A DNA stretch of 64,000 nt from [Empedobacter] haloabium. Lineage in GTDB: Bacteria; Pseudomonadota; Gammaproteobacteria; Burkholderiales; Burkholderiaceae_D. The DNA lies in contig CP136508.1 in assembly GCA_008011715.2 (NCBI GenBank), positions 4,712,001 through 4,776,000 on the forward strand, in the 5' to 3' direction. Positions 27,400-37,733 of this stretch are shown in pieces. Below the pieces are notes generated by a model. The model made no database searches and was not told where the DNA came from. It was given only the letters and a program-made list of their open reading frames with translations. Positions within the stretch are counted from its first letter, which is position 1, and every line of letters begins with the position of its first letter. The position numbers and the translations under genes were made by a program.

Positions 27400-27789
27400 C
27401 GTGTTGCGCATCCAGTCGGCCGTCTGGTAGAACGACTGCATCAGGCGCAGCCGCAGGTCCTCGGCGATGCCGACGTCTTCCATGGCCCAGGCCATCGCCC
27501 GCAGCCACTGGTCGCGCTCGCTCGTGCCGACAGCGAACGGCAGGTGCCGCGCACGCAGGCGCGGGTGGCCGAATTGTTCCTGATACAGGTCGGGCCCACC
27601 CATCCAGCCGGACAGGAACCAGAACAGCTTGTCGCGCGACCCATCCGTCGCCGGCGGATGCATGGCGCGGATGCCGGCGAATTCCGGCTCCAGCTCCATC
27701 AGATCGTAAAAGCGGTCCACCATTTCGCGCAGCTTGGTCGCGCCGCCGATGATGTCGTAAAGCGTGCGTGTTTCGTTCATGAACGCCAT
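27391..27789 (-). CDS. group II truncated haemoglobin
   Basis: A 132-residue 2-on-2 globin, expected to bind oxygen or nitric oxide at a haem. TLYDIIGGATKLREMVDRFY is the N-terminal signature. LFWFLSGWMGGPDLYQEQFG HPRLR contains the proximal His region, and the group II Trp is in DQWLRAMAWAM. ATG 27789 has AAGG 4 nt upstream; ATG 27780 would give 129 residues and could be leaderless, given TATCAT at 27793-27788. A perfect FNR-type box lies 23 nt upstream, consistent with low-oxygen or NO control. Confidence 0.9.
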   Translation of the reverse strand: MAFMNETRTLYDIIGGATKLREMVDRFYDLMELEPEFAGIRAMHPPATDGSRDKLFWFLSGWMGGPDLYQEQFGHPRLRARHLPFAVGTSERDQWLRAMAWAMEDVGIAEDLRLRLMQSFYQTADWMRNTPG

Positions 27790-27811
27790 GATACCTTACT
27801 GCACAGTGCGA

Positions 27812-27825
27812 TTGATGTAGATCAA
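27812..27825. promoter_or_regulatory. FNR/Anr-type binding site (perfect)
   Basis: TTGATGTAGATCAA matches TTGATNNNNATCAA exactly. It lies between the leftward truncated haemoglobin (start 27789) and the rightward histidine kinase (start 27899). The direction of control is not decided by spacing: the leftward -10 TATCAT places the site at about -38, and no good rightward -10 is seen at the matching distance. Confidence 0.7.
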
Positions 27826-27898
27826 GCGGATTTCCGATACCGCTCAAGACAGACGAGTTTGGGTGGAAGATGAACGCTTGTCAGGAGTTAATACCGCC

Positions 27899-29179
27899 AT
27901 GCGCGACGATCGCCTCGAACGCAAAGCCGGCACGTTTTTCGCCGCCCAGTTGCGCCGCCACCGCAACGGCGAGCGCTCTGCCGTGCAGGCGCTCGTGCTG
28001 GGTTGGGCTGCCCTGCTGGTCCATTCCCTCCAGTTCGCACTGAACACGTGGGTCTTCCCGCAGCCGTTCGAAAGCCCCGCGCTGCGCGCGCTGGGCGCGG
28101 CCGTCGGTGCCGCCGGCATCGCGGCCGAACGGATGGGGCCGCGCTATTGCGAACTGTACGTGCCGATCGCCGTCGCCTTCCAGCTGCCGTTCTTCAGCAC
28201 CTATATGTTCCTGATGAACGACGCGGCGGCGGCATGGGCCCAGTGGCTGACGGTCGCGACAGTGGCCCTGTTTCATTTTCCCACCCAGCTGGCCCTGCGC
28301 GCCTACGCCATCGGCACGCTGCTGGCATGCGCCTGCGTCGTGCTGCACGGCCGCGGCAATACGATTCTGACCGCGGCTGCGCTGCAGCAACTGCCCGTGC
28401 ACGCGTTCGTGATCGGCCTGTTGTACGCCGCCCGCGTCGGGCGTTCCGCGCTGGAACAGGAAAAGCTGGCCGGCATGGGCGAAGGGCTGGGCGCGGTGGC
28501 GCACGAGATGCGCACGCCGCTGGCCAGCATGGACGCCAACGTGCGCGGCCTGACACGCATGCTGCAGGCGGACACGGCGGGCAGTGGCGCCCAGGACGAC
28601 GTGCGCCAGGCCATGACGCGCATCCAGTACGAGGTGCGCCACATGAACCACCTGATCGACCTGTTCCTGCTGAGCGCGAACGCGGTGCGGCGCCGGCTCG
28701 ACCCGTCCGAATCCGTCTCGATGGCCGACGCCGTGCAATCGGTGCTGCGGCGCTATCCCTTCACCAGCCCGGCACAACGCAGCACGGTGGCGGTGGACGT
28801 GCGGGCCAATTTCAGTTTTGCTGGGCAATACGAATTGACGGTTGTTATTCTGCTCAACCTGCTGCGCAACGCCTTGAAGGCGATCCACCGGGCGGGCAAG
28901 GGCCGCGTGCGCATCGTCGTGGACGGCAATCGCAAGCCGCCCCGGCTGTTGTTTATCGATACCGCGTGCGGCATTGCCGCACGTCGACAGCCGTTTATTT
29001 TTCATCGCTTCTACGCGTATCCGGCGCACAACGGGACCGGCGTCGGGCTGGCCTTGTGCCGCCAGATCATGCATGCTTGGAATGCCCGCATCCGCTGCGT
29101 GTCACGCGAAAGCGCTTATGCCATCTTCGTGCTCGAATTCCCCGTCCAGCGCGCCAATGTGCCATCAGGTGAACCATGA
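27899..29179 (+). CDS. membrane sensor histidine kinase, CqsS/LqsS-like
   Basis: A 426-residue kinase. The N-terminal half has about six membrane segments (for example ALVLGWAALLVHSLQFALNT and VPIAVAFQLPFFSTYMFLM) with no periplasmic sensor domain. This is the architecture of alpha-hydroxyketone receptors such as CqsS and LqsS. The H-box is VAHEMRTPLASM with His202. The N-box is ILLNLLRNALKAI and the G2 box GTGVGLALC; the G1 box DTACGIA is slightly changed. ATG 27899 follows AGGAG at 27883-27887; a GTG at 27863 is in frame. It overlaps the response regulator start by 4 nt. No cqsA/lqsA-type synthase is present, so the ligand is open. Confidence 0.85.
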   Translation: MRDDRLERKAGTFFAAQLRRHRNGERSAVQALVLGWAALLVHSLQFALNTWVFPQPFESPALRALGAAVGAAGIAAERMGPRYCELYVPIAVAFQLPFFSTYMFLMNDAAAAWAQWLTVATVALFHFPTQLALRAYAIGTLLACACVVLHGRGNTILTAAALQQLPVHAFVIGLLYAARVGRSALEQEKLAGMGEGLGAVAHEMRTPLASMDANVRGLTRMLQADTAGSGAQDDVRQAMTRIQYEVRHMNHLIDLFLLSANAVRRRLDPSESVSMADAVQSVLRRYPFTSPAQRSTVAVDVRANFSFAGQYELTVVILLNLLRNALKAIHRAGKGRVRIVVDGNRKPPRLLFIDTACGIAARRQPFIFHRFYAYPAHNGTGVGLALCRQIMHAWNARIRCVSRESAYAIFVLEFPVQRANVPSGEP

Positions 29180-30186
29180 GACTTCCGATTTTCGCCCACC
29201 CCACCACCACCGTCCTGGTCGATGACAGCGACTCGTTTCTGAAGAGCCTGTCATTCCAGCTCGATCCCTTATTGCCCAGCAAGACGTTTCACGACACCAC
29301 GATGGCACTGGACTGGTTCACTGCGAGCACACGGCGCGCCGACCTGCCGCTGCACGTCAATTTCGACATCCTGAACCAGACGGCCGACCAGCCCAATGTG
29401 GCGGTGGACGTGCGCCGCATCCACGATTTATGCGCCAGCCATCACCGTTTCACGATCCCGTCCGTGCTGGTGGTCGATTATTCGATGCCGCAGATGAACG
29501 GCGTGGAGTTCTGCCGCCAGATCGAGTACCTGCCGTGCAAGAAGATCCTGTTCACGGGCGCGGCCGACGAGAAAATCGCCGTCAACGCCTTCAACGAAGG
29601 GCTGATCGACCGTTTCATCCGCAAGAGCGACGACGACGCGCTGGACCGGCTCGAGCAGGAGATCCTGGCCATGCAGCGGGCCTTCTTCGTGGACCAGGCG
29701 GAAACGCTGCGCGACCTGCTGTCGCTGCACGACTACTCTTTCCTGCGCTGCAATACGATGGCGGGCCTGGTGCGTGAGCTGTACACCAAGCACGGCTTCG
29801 TCGAGCATTACCTGCACTCGAGCCCGACCGGCATCCTGTTCCTGGACCAGCATGGCCGCGCCACGTTGATGGTGATCGAAACGGAGCAAGGCATGCATGC
29901 ACAATACGAGGTAGCGCGCGACAACGACGCACCGCAATCGCTGCTGACGGCACTGCAGGAACGCCGCGTGCTGCCGTTCTTCCCGCCCGAAGCGGGCGCC
30001 GGCATGTATTCGACGGCCGCCGGCGAGCAGTGGCATCGTTACTGCTGCGCGCCGCAAGTGCTGCAAGGGCGCGAACGCTACTACTGGGCCCTGTTCGAGT
30101 TCCCGGGCCACTACCTGGACAGCCCGGTCTACCCGTTCAGCGAGTTTCTCAACTCACGGCACCCGCCGTGCGACCTGGCAGCATGA
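29176..30186 (+). CDS. response regulator with unusual receiver and non-HTH output
   Basis: A 336-residue partner of the upstream kinase, coupled by an ATGA overlap. The receiver starts VLVDDSDSFLKSL with acidic pair Asp16/Asp17. The phosphoacceptor is Asp101 (VVDYSMPQMNGVEF), then LFTGAADE and RKSDD. The distance from the acidic pair to Asp101 is about 45 residues longer than normal, caused by an insertion (about 45-90). The C-terminal 170 residues have no helix-turn-helix, GGDEF or HD motif. One part (SPTGILFLDQHGRATLMVIE) looks PAS-like. The length and single REC plus odd output recall LqsR of Legionella, but homology is not proven. Confidence 0.85.
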   Translation: MRLPIFAHPTTTVLVDDSDSFLKSLSFQLDPLLPSKTFHDTTMALDWFTASTRRADLPLHVNFDILNQTADQPNVAVDVRRIHDLCASHHRFTIPSVLVVDYSMPQMNGVEFCRQIEYLPCKKILFTGAADEKIAVNAFNEGLIDRFIRKSDDDALDRLEQEILAMQRAFFVDQAETLRDLLSLHDYSFLRCNTMAGLVRELYTKHGFVEHYLHSSPTGILFLDQHGRATLMVIETEQGMHAQYEVARDNDAPQSLLTALQERRVLPFFPPEAGAGMYSTAAGEQWHRYCCAPQVLQGRERYYWALFEFPGHYLDSPVYPFSEFLNSRHPPCDLAA

Positions 30187-30192
30187 ACAAAG

Positions 30193-30231
30193 TTGCCGGA
30201 AAAATGGGGTCTGTCCCCATTTTTCCGGCAA
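30193..30231. repeat. 39-nt perfect hairpin (TTGCCGG arms)
   Basis: A 17-bp perfect stem, TTGCCGGAAAAATGGGG and its complement, with loop TCTGT. It lies between the convergent response regulator and permease genes. The A/T tracts within the stem would make it a bidirectional terminator. It has the same length and design as the hairpins at 48307, 61738 and 61778. Confidence 0.9.
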
Positions 30232-30240
30232 TTGTTTCGG

Positions 30241-32781
30241 TCAGGCTTCGCGCAACGTCTGCAGCGGCGGCTGGTTCAGGACGTTGCGCAGGCCCAGCCA
30301 GCCGCCCGCGATCGCGCACAGCGCCCCCGCCGCCAGGCCGGCGGCCCACACGGCCGGGTTGAACGTCCAGTCGAACTTGAACACGTATTTCGCCAGCCCC
30401 CAGCCCATGGCGGCAGCGCCGCTGGCGGCCAGCAGGCCCGACAGGGAACCCACCAGCAGGAACTCGATCAGCTGCGCCTGCGACAGCTGGCGCCGCGTCG
30501 CGCCCAGCGCGCGCAGCAAGCCCGCCTCGCGGGTGCGCTCGTCCTGCGAGCCCATCAGCGCCGCGTACAGCACCAGCAGGCCGGAAGCCAGGGTGAACGC
30601 GAACAGGAACTCGACGGCGCGGATGACCTGTTCCAGCACGGCCGTGATCTGGCGCAGCACGCCACCCACGTCCACCACGGTCAGGTTGGGAAAGTCGCGC
30701 GACAGCGCGCTCGCCAACCGCGCCGCCTGCTTCGGCAGGTGGAACGCGGTGATCCAGGTCCGCGGCGCGTCCGCCATCGCGGCCGGGTTGACGATGACGA
30801 AGAAGTTGACCCGCATCGAGCTCCACTTCAGCTTGCGCAGGCTGGTGATCTTCGCCTCGACGGGCGAGCCGGCCACGTCGAAGCGCATCGTGTCGCCCAG
30901 CTTCAGGTTCAAGGTCTCCGCCATGCCCGCCTCGACCGACGCCTCGGCCACGCCGGGGCCGTCGGCAAACCACTTGCCCTGGACGATGTCGTTCTGCGCC
31001 GGCACCGCCGTCATGGTGGACAGGTTGAACTCGCGCTCGGCAATACCACGTGCGCGCTCATCCGTGTAGGTGTCGCCAGTGACCGGTTTGCCGTTCACGG
31101 CCGTCAGCCGTCCCCGGATCATTGGGTACAAAGGCGCCGGCAGCGCGCCACCCTGGCGCAGCTTGGTAGCGATCTCGTCCTTCTGGTCGGGCTGGATATT
31201 GATGACGAAATGGTTCGGCGCATCGGGCGGTGTGGCATTGCGCCACGCGCCCATCAGGTCGCCGCGCACGACGGTCAACAGCAGCAGCGCCATCAGCCCC
31301 AGCGCCAGCGACACCACCTGCACGACGGTGGCGCCCGGCCGGCGCCGCAGGGACGTGACGGCAAATCGCCAGGCCTGGTGATTCACGCTGCCGCGCACGT
31401 GCCGCAGCGCCACGAGGCCCAGCCAGCCGGCCAGTGCGAACAGCCCGAACGCGGCCAGGAAACCCAGCGCCGTCAGCAGGGCCAGCTTGACGTCGCCGGC
31501 CTGCCACAGCAGCAACACGACAAAGGTGCCCAGGCCGAGGCCGTAGGTTGCCAGGGCCATCGGTTGCGGCGCCGCCTGCTCGCGGCGGATCACGCGGTTG
31601 TGCGGTACATTGCGCAGTTGCAGGATCGGCGGCAGCGCGAACCCGGCCAGCAGCAGCATGCCGACGGCCAGCCCCTGCAAGGCGGGGGCGAACGTGGCCG
31701 GCGGCAGGTCGGCCGATACCAGCCGTCCCAGCATTTCCAGCAACACGTAATGGCCGGCAAAGCCCACCAGTACACCGACCAGGCTGCCGGCCAGCCCCAC
31801 CAGCAGGAATTCGAGCAGATACATGACTGTCACCTCGCGCTGGGTCAGGCCCAGGCAGCGCAGCATCGCGCAGGCGTCCAGGTGGCGCTGCATGAAGCGG
31901 CGCGCGGCCATCGCCACAGCCACGGCCGCCAGCAACGCCGACAGCAGGCCCACCAGCGAGAGGAACTGGTCGGCCCGCTCCAGCGTCTCGCGCATTTCCG
32001 GACGCCCATCCTGCAAGGTATCGATACGCACGCCGCGCACATTGCCCGCCTTGACCTGCGCCCGCAACCAGTCGGCATAGGCCGCTACCGCCTGCGCGCC
32101 CTCGGCGCCCTGGGCACCGTTCGCCGCCAGCAGCAGCCGGTACGTGATGCGCGCGCCGGGCTGTTCCAGGCCAGTCGAGGCCAGCTCGTCCAGCCGCATC
32201 ATCGCGCGCGGTGCGAACGTGGCGAAGCCGCTGCCACGGTCCGGCTCGGAAGCGATCAACTGGGCGATACGGAAGGTGCGGTCGCCCAGCCGCAGCGAGG
32301 CGCCGACTTGCGTCTGCAGCTTCTCCAGCACGGCCGCGTCCAGCCATACCGTGCCGGGTGCGGGGATGTCGGCAGCGGGCATGCCGACGCTGTCGAGCGC
32401 CTGGTCGACGCTCGTCGTCACCTTCACACGGCCGCGCAGCGGGTAGCCCGCCCCGACGGCCTTCAGCGACACCAGGGTCGACTGCACGGCCTCGCCCTCG
32501 CCCGCCTGCGCCATGCTCTGGAACACGGTGGTGCCGGTCTGCACCAGGCCGCGCCTGGTCGCCTCGTCGCGCCACGCCCGCGGCGTGGGCTGGTCGGTGG
32601 CGACGACCAGGTCGGCACCCAGCAGCTGATAGGCGTCGCGGTTCAGGCCGGCACGCAGGCGGTCGATGAAGAAGCCGGCGGCCGACAGCGCCGCGACGGC
32701 CACGACCAGCGCGACCAGCAGGAAGCGCAACTGGCCGGCGCGCCAGTCGCGCGCCGTCATGTTCAGGGCAAGGCGCAGCAT
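30241..32781 (-). CDS. FtsX-like ABC transporter permease (YbbP-type)
   Basis: An 846-residue inner-membrane permease of the MacB/FtsX superfamily, resembling YbbP. Membrane segment 1 is RFLLVALVVAVAALSAAGFF. A periplasmic domain (about 45-255) follows, then FtsX domain 1 (about 260-390), a central pair of membrane segments, a second periplasmic domain, and the C-terminal FtsX domain (about 720-840; FLFAFTLASGLLVLYAALMG, ERTREAGLLRALGATRRQL). Such permeases need an ATPase (YbbA/LolD type). None is next to it; the neighbour is adenine deaminase, 3 nt upstream. The substrate is unknown; lipid or lipoprotein-related export is inferred from family members. Confidence 0.88.
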   Translation of the reverse strand: MLRLALNMTARDWRAGQLRFLLVALVVAVAALSAAGFFIDRLRAGLNRDAYQLLGADLVVATDQPTPRAWRDEATRRGLVQTGTTVFQSMAQAGEGEAVQSTLVSLKAVGAGYPLRGRVKVTTSVDQALDSVGMPAADIPAPGTVWLDAAVLEKLQTQVGASLRLGDRTFRIAQLIASEPDRGSGFATFAPRAMMRLDELASTGLEQPGARITYRLLLAANGAQGAEGAQAVAAYADWLRAQVKAGNVRGVRIDTLQDGRPEMRETLERADQFLSLVGLLSALLAAVAVAMAARRFMQRHLDACAMLRCLGLTQREVTVMYLLEFLLVGLAGSLVGVLVGFAGHYVLLEMLGRLVSADLPPATFAPALQGLAVGMLLLAGFALPPILQLRNVPHNRVIRREQAAPQPMALATYGLGLGTFVVLLLWQAGDVKLALLTALGFLAAFGLFALAGWLGLVALRHVRGSVNHQAWRFAVTSLRRRPGATVVQVVSLALGLMALLLLTVVRGDLMGAWRNATPPDAPNHFVINIQPDQKDEIATKLRQGGALPAPLYPMIRGRLTAVNGKPVTGDTYTDERARGIAEREFNLSTMTAVPAQNDIVQGKWFADGPGVAEASVEAGMAETLNLKLGDTMRFDVAGSPVEAKITSLRKLKWSSMRVNFFVIVNPAAMADAPRTWITAFHLPKQAARLASALSRDFPNLTVVDVGGVLRQITAVLEQVIRAVEFLFAFTLASGLLVLYAALMGSQDERTREAGLLRALGATRRQLSQAQLIEFLLVGSLSGLLAASGAAAMGWGLAKYVFKFDWTFNPAVWAAGLAAGALCAIAGGWLGLRNVLNQPPLQTLREA

Positions 32782-32784
32782 TGC

Positions 32785-34443
<1,659 letters not shown>

Positions 34444-36366
34444 ATGACCATCTTTGACAACTACGCAGCACGGTACGAGCGCACCCGGGAAGAGGAAATG
34501 TCCCTTTCCGAATATCTTCAGCTTTGCAAGAAAGATCGGCTGACCTACGCGACGGCGGCGGAACGCATGCTGGCCGCGATCGGCGAACCCACCCTCGTCG
34601 ACACGCGCAACGACACCCGGCTGTCCCGCATCTTCGCCAACAAGGTCATCAAGATCTATCCCGCGTTCCGCGAGTTCTACGGCATGGAGGAAGTGATCGA
34701 GCAGGTCGTTTCCTACTTCCGCCATGCGGCGCAGGGGCTGGAGGAGCGCAAGCAGATCCTGTACCTGCTGGGTCCCGTCGGCGGCGGCAAATCGTCGATC
34801 GCCGAGAAGCTCAAGTCGCTGATGGAACAGGTGCCGTTCTATTGCATCAAGGGCTCGCCCGTCAACGAGTCGCCGCTGGGCCTGTTCAACGAGGCCGAAG
34901 ACGGCGTCATCCTCGAAGAGGACTACGGCATCCCGCGCCGCTACCTGCGCAACATCCCCAGCCCGTGGGCGGTCAAGCGCCTGCACGAGTTCAATGGCGA
35001 CATCAACCAGTTCCGCGTGGTCAAGCGCTACCCGTCGATCCTGAAGCAGGTCGCCATCTCGAAAACGGAGCCGGGCGACGAGAACAACCAGGACATCTCC
35101 TCCCTGGTCGGCAAGGTCGACATCCGCAAGCTCGAGGACTATGCCCAGGACGATCCGGATGCCTACAGCTACTCCGGCGGCCTGTGCCTGGCCAACCAGG
35201 GCCTGATGGAATTCGTCGAGATGTTCAAGGCCCCGATCAAGGTGCTGCACCCGCTGCTGACGGCCACGCAGGAAGGCAACTACAAGGGCACCGAGGGCTT
35301 CGGCGCGATCCCGTTCGACGGCATCGTGCTGGCGCACTCGAACGAGTCGGAGTGGAAGAGCTTCCGCAACAACCGCAACAACGAGGCGTTCCTGGATCGT
35401 ATCTACATCGTCAAGGTACCGTACTGCCTGCGCGTGTCCGACGAGGTCAAGATCTACGAGAAGCTGCTGCGCAACTCCTCGCTGGCCGAGGCCCCATGCG
35501 CGCCGGGCACGCTGCGCATGATGTCGCAGTTTGCCGTGCTGTCGCGGCTGAAGGAGCCGGAAAACTCGTCGATCTTCTCGAAGATGCTGGTGTACGACGG
35601 TGAAAACCTGAAGGACACCGATCCGAAGGCCAAGTCGATCCACGAATACGTCGACTACGCCGGCGTGGACGAAGGCATGAATGGCCTGTCGACCCGCTTC
35701 GCGTTCAAGATCCTGTCGAAAGTGTTCAACTTCGACTCGACGGAAGTGGCGGCCAATCCGGTGCACCTGCTGTACGTGCTGGAACAGCAGGTCGAGCGCG
35801 AGCAGTTCCCGCCGGAGACGGAACAGAAGTACTTCTCCTATATCAAGGAGCACCTGGCGCAGCGCTATGTCGACTTCATCGGCAAGGAAATCCAGACCGC
35901 CTACCTGGAGAGCTACTCGGAATACGGCCAGAACATCTTCGACCGTTACGTGACGTTCGCCGACTTCTGGATCCAGGACCAGGAATACCGCGATCCGGAC
36001 ACCGGCGAAAGCTTCGACCGCGAATCGCTGAACGCCGAACTGGAGAAGATCGAGAAGCCGGCCGGCATCAGCAATCCGAAGGACTTCCGCAACGAGATCG
36101 TCAACTTCGGCCTGCGCGCCCGCGCCAACAACGGCGGCAAGAATCCGGCCTGGACCAGCTACGAGAAGTTCCGTACCGTGATCGAGAAGAAGATGTTCTC
36201 CAACACGGAGGAGCTGCTGCCGGTGATCTCGTTCAACGCCAAGGCCAGCGCGGAGGACGCGAACAAGCACGCCGACTTCGTCGCGCGCATGGTGGAAAAA
36301 GGCTACACCGCGAAGCAGGTGCGCCTGCTGTGCGAGTGGTATCTGCGTGTGCGGAAGTCGTCGTAA
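34444..36366 (+). CDS. prkA: PrkA (YeaG) family serine protein kinase
   Basis: A 640-residue soluble AAA-like kinase. The N-terminal AAA domain has the Walker A LGPVGGGKSS at about 110-117. The C-terminal PrkA domain contains AFKILSKVFNFDSTEVAANP and ends near residue 640 as in E. coli YeaG (644). ATG 34444 is preferred because AGAGGA lies 7 nt upstream; ATG 34438 is too close to it. It is the first of the prkA-yeaH-spoVR trio, whose E. coli members respond to nitrogen starvation and entry to stationary phase. Confidence 0.95.
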   Translation: MTIFDNYAARYERTREEEMSLSEYLQLCKKDRLTYATAAERMLAAIGEPTLVDTRNDTRLSRIFANKVIKIYPAFREFYGMEEVIEQVVSYFRHAAQGLEERKQILYLLGPVGGGKSSIAEKLKSLMEQVPFYCIKGSPVNESPLGLFNEAEDGVILEEDYGIPRRYLRNIPSPWAVKRLHEFNGDINQFRVVKRYPSILKQVAISKTEPGDENNQDISSLVGKVDIRKLEDYAQDDPDAYSYSGGLCLANQGLMEFVEMFKAPIKVLHPLLTATQEGNYKGTEGFGAIPFDGIVLAHSNESEWKSFRNNRNNEAFLDRIYIVKVPYCLRVSDEVKIYEKLLRNSSLAEAPCAPGTLRMMSQFAVLSRLKEPENSSIFSKMLVYDGENLKDTDPKAKSIHEYVDYAGVDEGMNGLSTRFAFKILSKVFNFDSTEVAANPVHLLYVLEQQVEREQFPPETEQKYFSYIKEHLAQRYVDFIGKEIQTAYLESYSEYGQNIFDRYVTFADFWIQDQEYRDPDTGESFDRESLNAELEKIEKPAGISNPKDFRNEIVNFGLRARANNGGKNPAWTSYEKFRTVIEKKMFSNTEELLPVISFNAKASAEDANKHADFVARMVEKGYTAKQVRLLCEWYLRVRKSS

Positions 36367-36464
36367 CGCCGGCGGTGCGATAATAAGTTCAGGCCAGCGC
36401 CGCGCGCGACAATGGCGCCGCGCTGGCCGCGCCACCGGATTCTCAGCTGTGCAGGAGGTTTCAT

Positions 36465-37733
36465 TTGACTTACCTCATCGACCGTCGTTTGCAAGGCAAG
36501 AACAAATCCGCGGTCAATCGCGAGCGTTTCTTGCGGCGCTACAAGAGCCAGATCAAGGACGCCGTCGGGCGCGCCATCAAGGGTCGTTCGATTACCGACA
36601 TCGAAAATGGCGAGAAAGTCTCCATTCCCGTCAAAGACGTGAACGAGCCCAGCTTTGGCCACGCCCATGGCGGCGTCTGGGAAGTGGTCAATCCCGGCAA
36701 CCAGGAATACCAGAAGGGTGACCAGATCGCCCGGCCCAAGGGCGGTGGCGGCGCCGGCCGCGGCAAGGCCGGCAACAGCGACCAGACCACGGAAGACGAC
36801 TTCATCTTCGAGCTGTCGCGCGAAGAATTCATGAACTACTTCTTCGAGGACCTGGAGCTGCCCAACCTCGTCAAGACCCAGCTGACGGCCACCACCGATT
36901 TCAAGACCCAGCGCGCCGGCTATACCGTGTCCGGCACGCCTTCCAACATCCACGTGCTGCGCTCGCTGCGCGGCGCACTGGGCCGGCGCATCGCCGTCGG
37001 CGGGCCGTCGCGCCGGCAACTGGCCGAGGCCGAACAGGAACTGGAAACATTGCTGCTGGACGGTGCGCCGCTGGACGCGCCCCGCGTCGTCGAGCTGAAG
37101 AAGCTGATCCACCACTTGCATACGCGCCTCTTGGCGATCCCGTTCATCGACCCGTTCGACCTGCGCTACAGCAACCGCATCAAGGTACCGAAGCCGATGA
37201 CGCAGGCCGTGATGTTCTGCATCATGGACGTGTCCGGCTCGATGGACGAGCAGCGCAAGGACACCGCCAAGCGCTTCTTCATCCTGCTGTACCTGTTCCT
37301 CAAGCGCGTGTACGACAAGATCGAGGTCGTCTTCATCCGCCACCACACGGCGGCGGCCGAGGTGGACGAGCACGAGTTCTTCCATTCGCGCGAGTCGGGC
37401 GGCACCGTGGTGTCGTCGGCGCTGAACCTGCTCAACAAGATCATCGACGAGCGCTACGGCGCCGGCTCGTGGAACAGCTACGTGGCGCAGGCCTCGGACG
37501 GCGACAACTGGGACAACGACTCGGTGCTGTGCCGCCAGTTGCTCGTCAATACGATCATGCCGAAGGTGCAGTACTACACGTATGTGGAGATCACGGACGG
37601 GCCGCCGCAGAACCTGTGGGAGCAGTACGCCCAGGTGCCCGACCACCACCCGCACTTCGCGATGCAGAAAATTGTCACGCCGGCCGATATCTACCCGGTG
37701 TTCCGTGAACTGTTCAAGAAGCAGCCAAAATGA
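36465..37733 (+). CDS. yeaH: YeaH/YhbH family protein (DUF444)
   Basis: A 422-residue protein of the YeaH family. The N-terminal half is basic with a Gly-rich stretch (PKGGGGAGRGKAG, about 85-97). The C-terminal half is a von Willebrand A-like domain (VMFCIMDVSGSMDEQRKDTA) with the metal-site pattern DxSxS. The start is TTG 36465 with AGGAGG (36453-36458) 6 nt upstream, giving MTYLIDRRLQGKNKSAVNRE, the usual N-terminus. It lies 98 nt after prkA and overlaps spoVR by 4 nt. Confidence 0.94.
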   Translation: MTYLIDRRLQGKNKSAVNRERFLRRYKSQIKDAVGRAIKGRSITDIENGEKVSIPVKDVNEPSFGHAHGGVWEVVNPGNQEYQKGDQIARPKGGGGAGRGKAGNSDQTTEDDFIFELSREEFMNYFFEDLELPNLVKTQLTATTDFKTQRAGYTVSGTPSNIHVLRSLRGALGRRIAVGGPSRRQLAEAEQELETLLLDGAPLDAPRVVELKKLIHHLHTRLLAIPFIDPFDLRYSNRIKVPKPMTQAVMFCIMDVSGSMDEQRKDTAKRFFILLYLFLKRVYDKIEVVFIRHHTAAAEVDEHEFFHSRESGGTVVSSALNLLNKIIDERYGAGSWNSYVAQASDGDNWDNDSVLCRQLLVNTIMPKVQYYTYVEITDGPPQNLWEQYAQVPDHHPHFAMQKIVTPADIYPVFRELFKKQPK

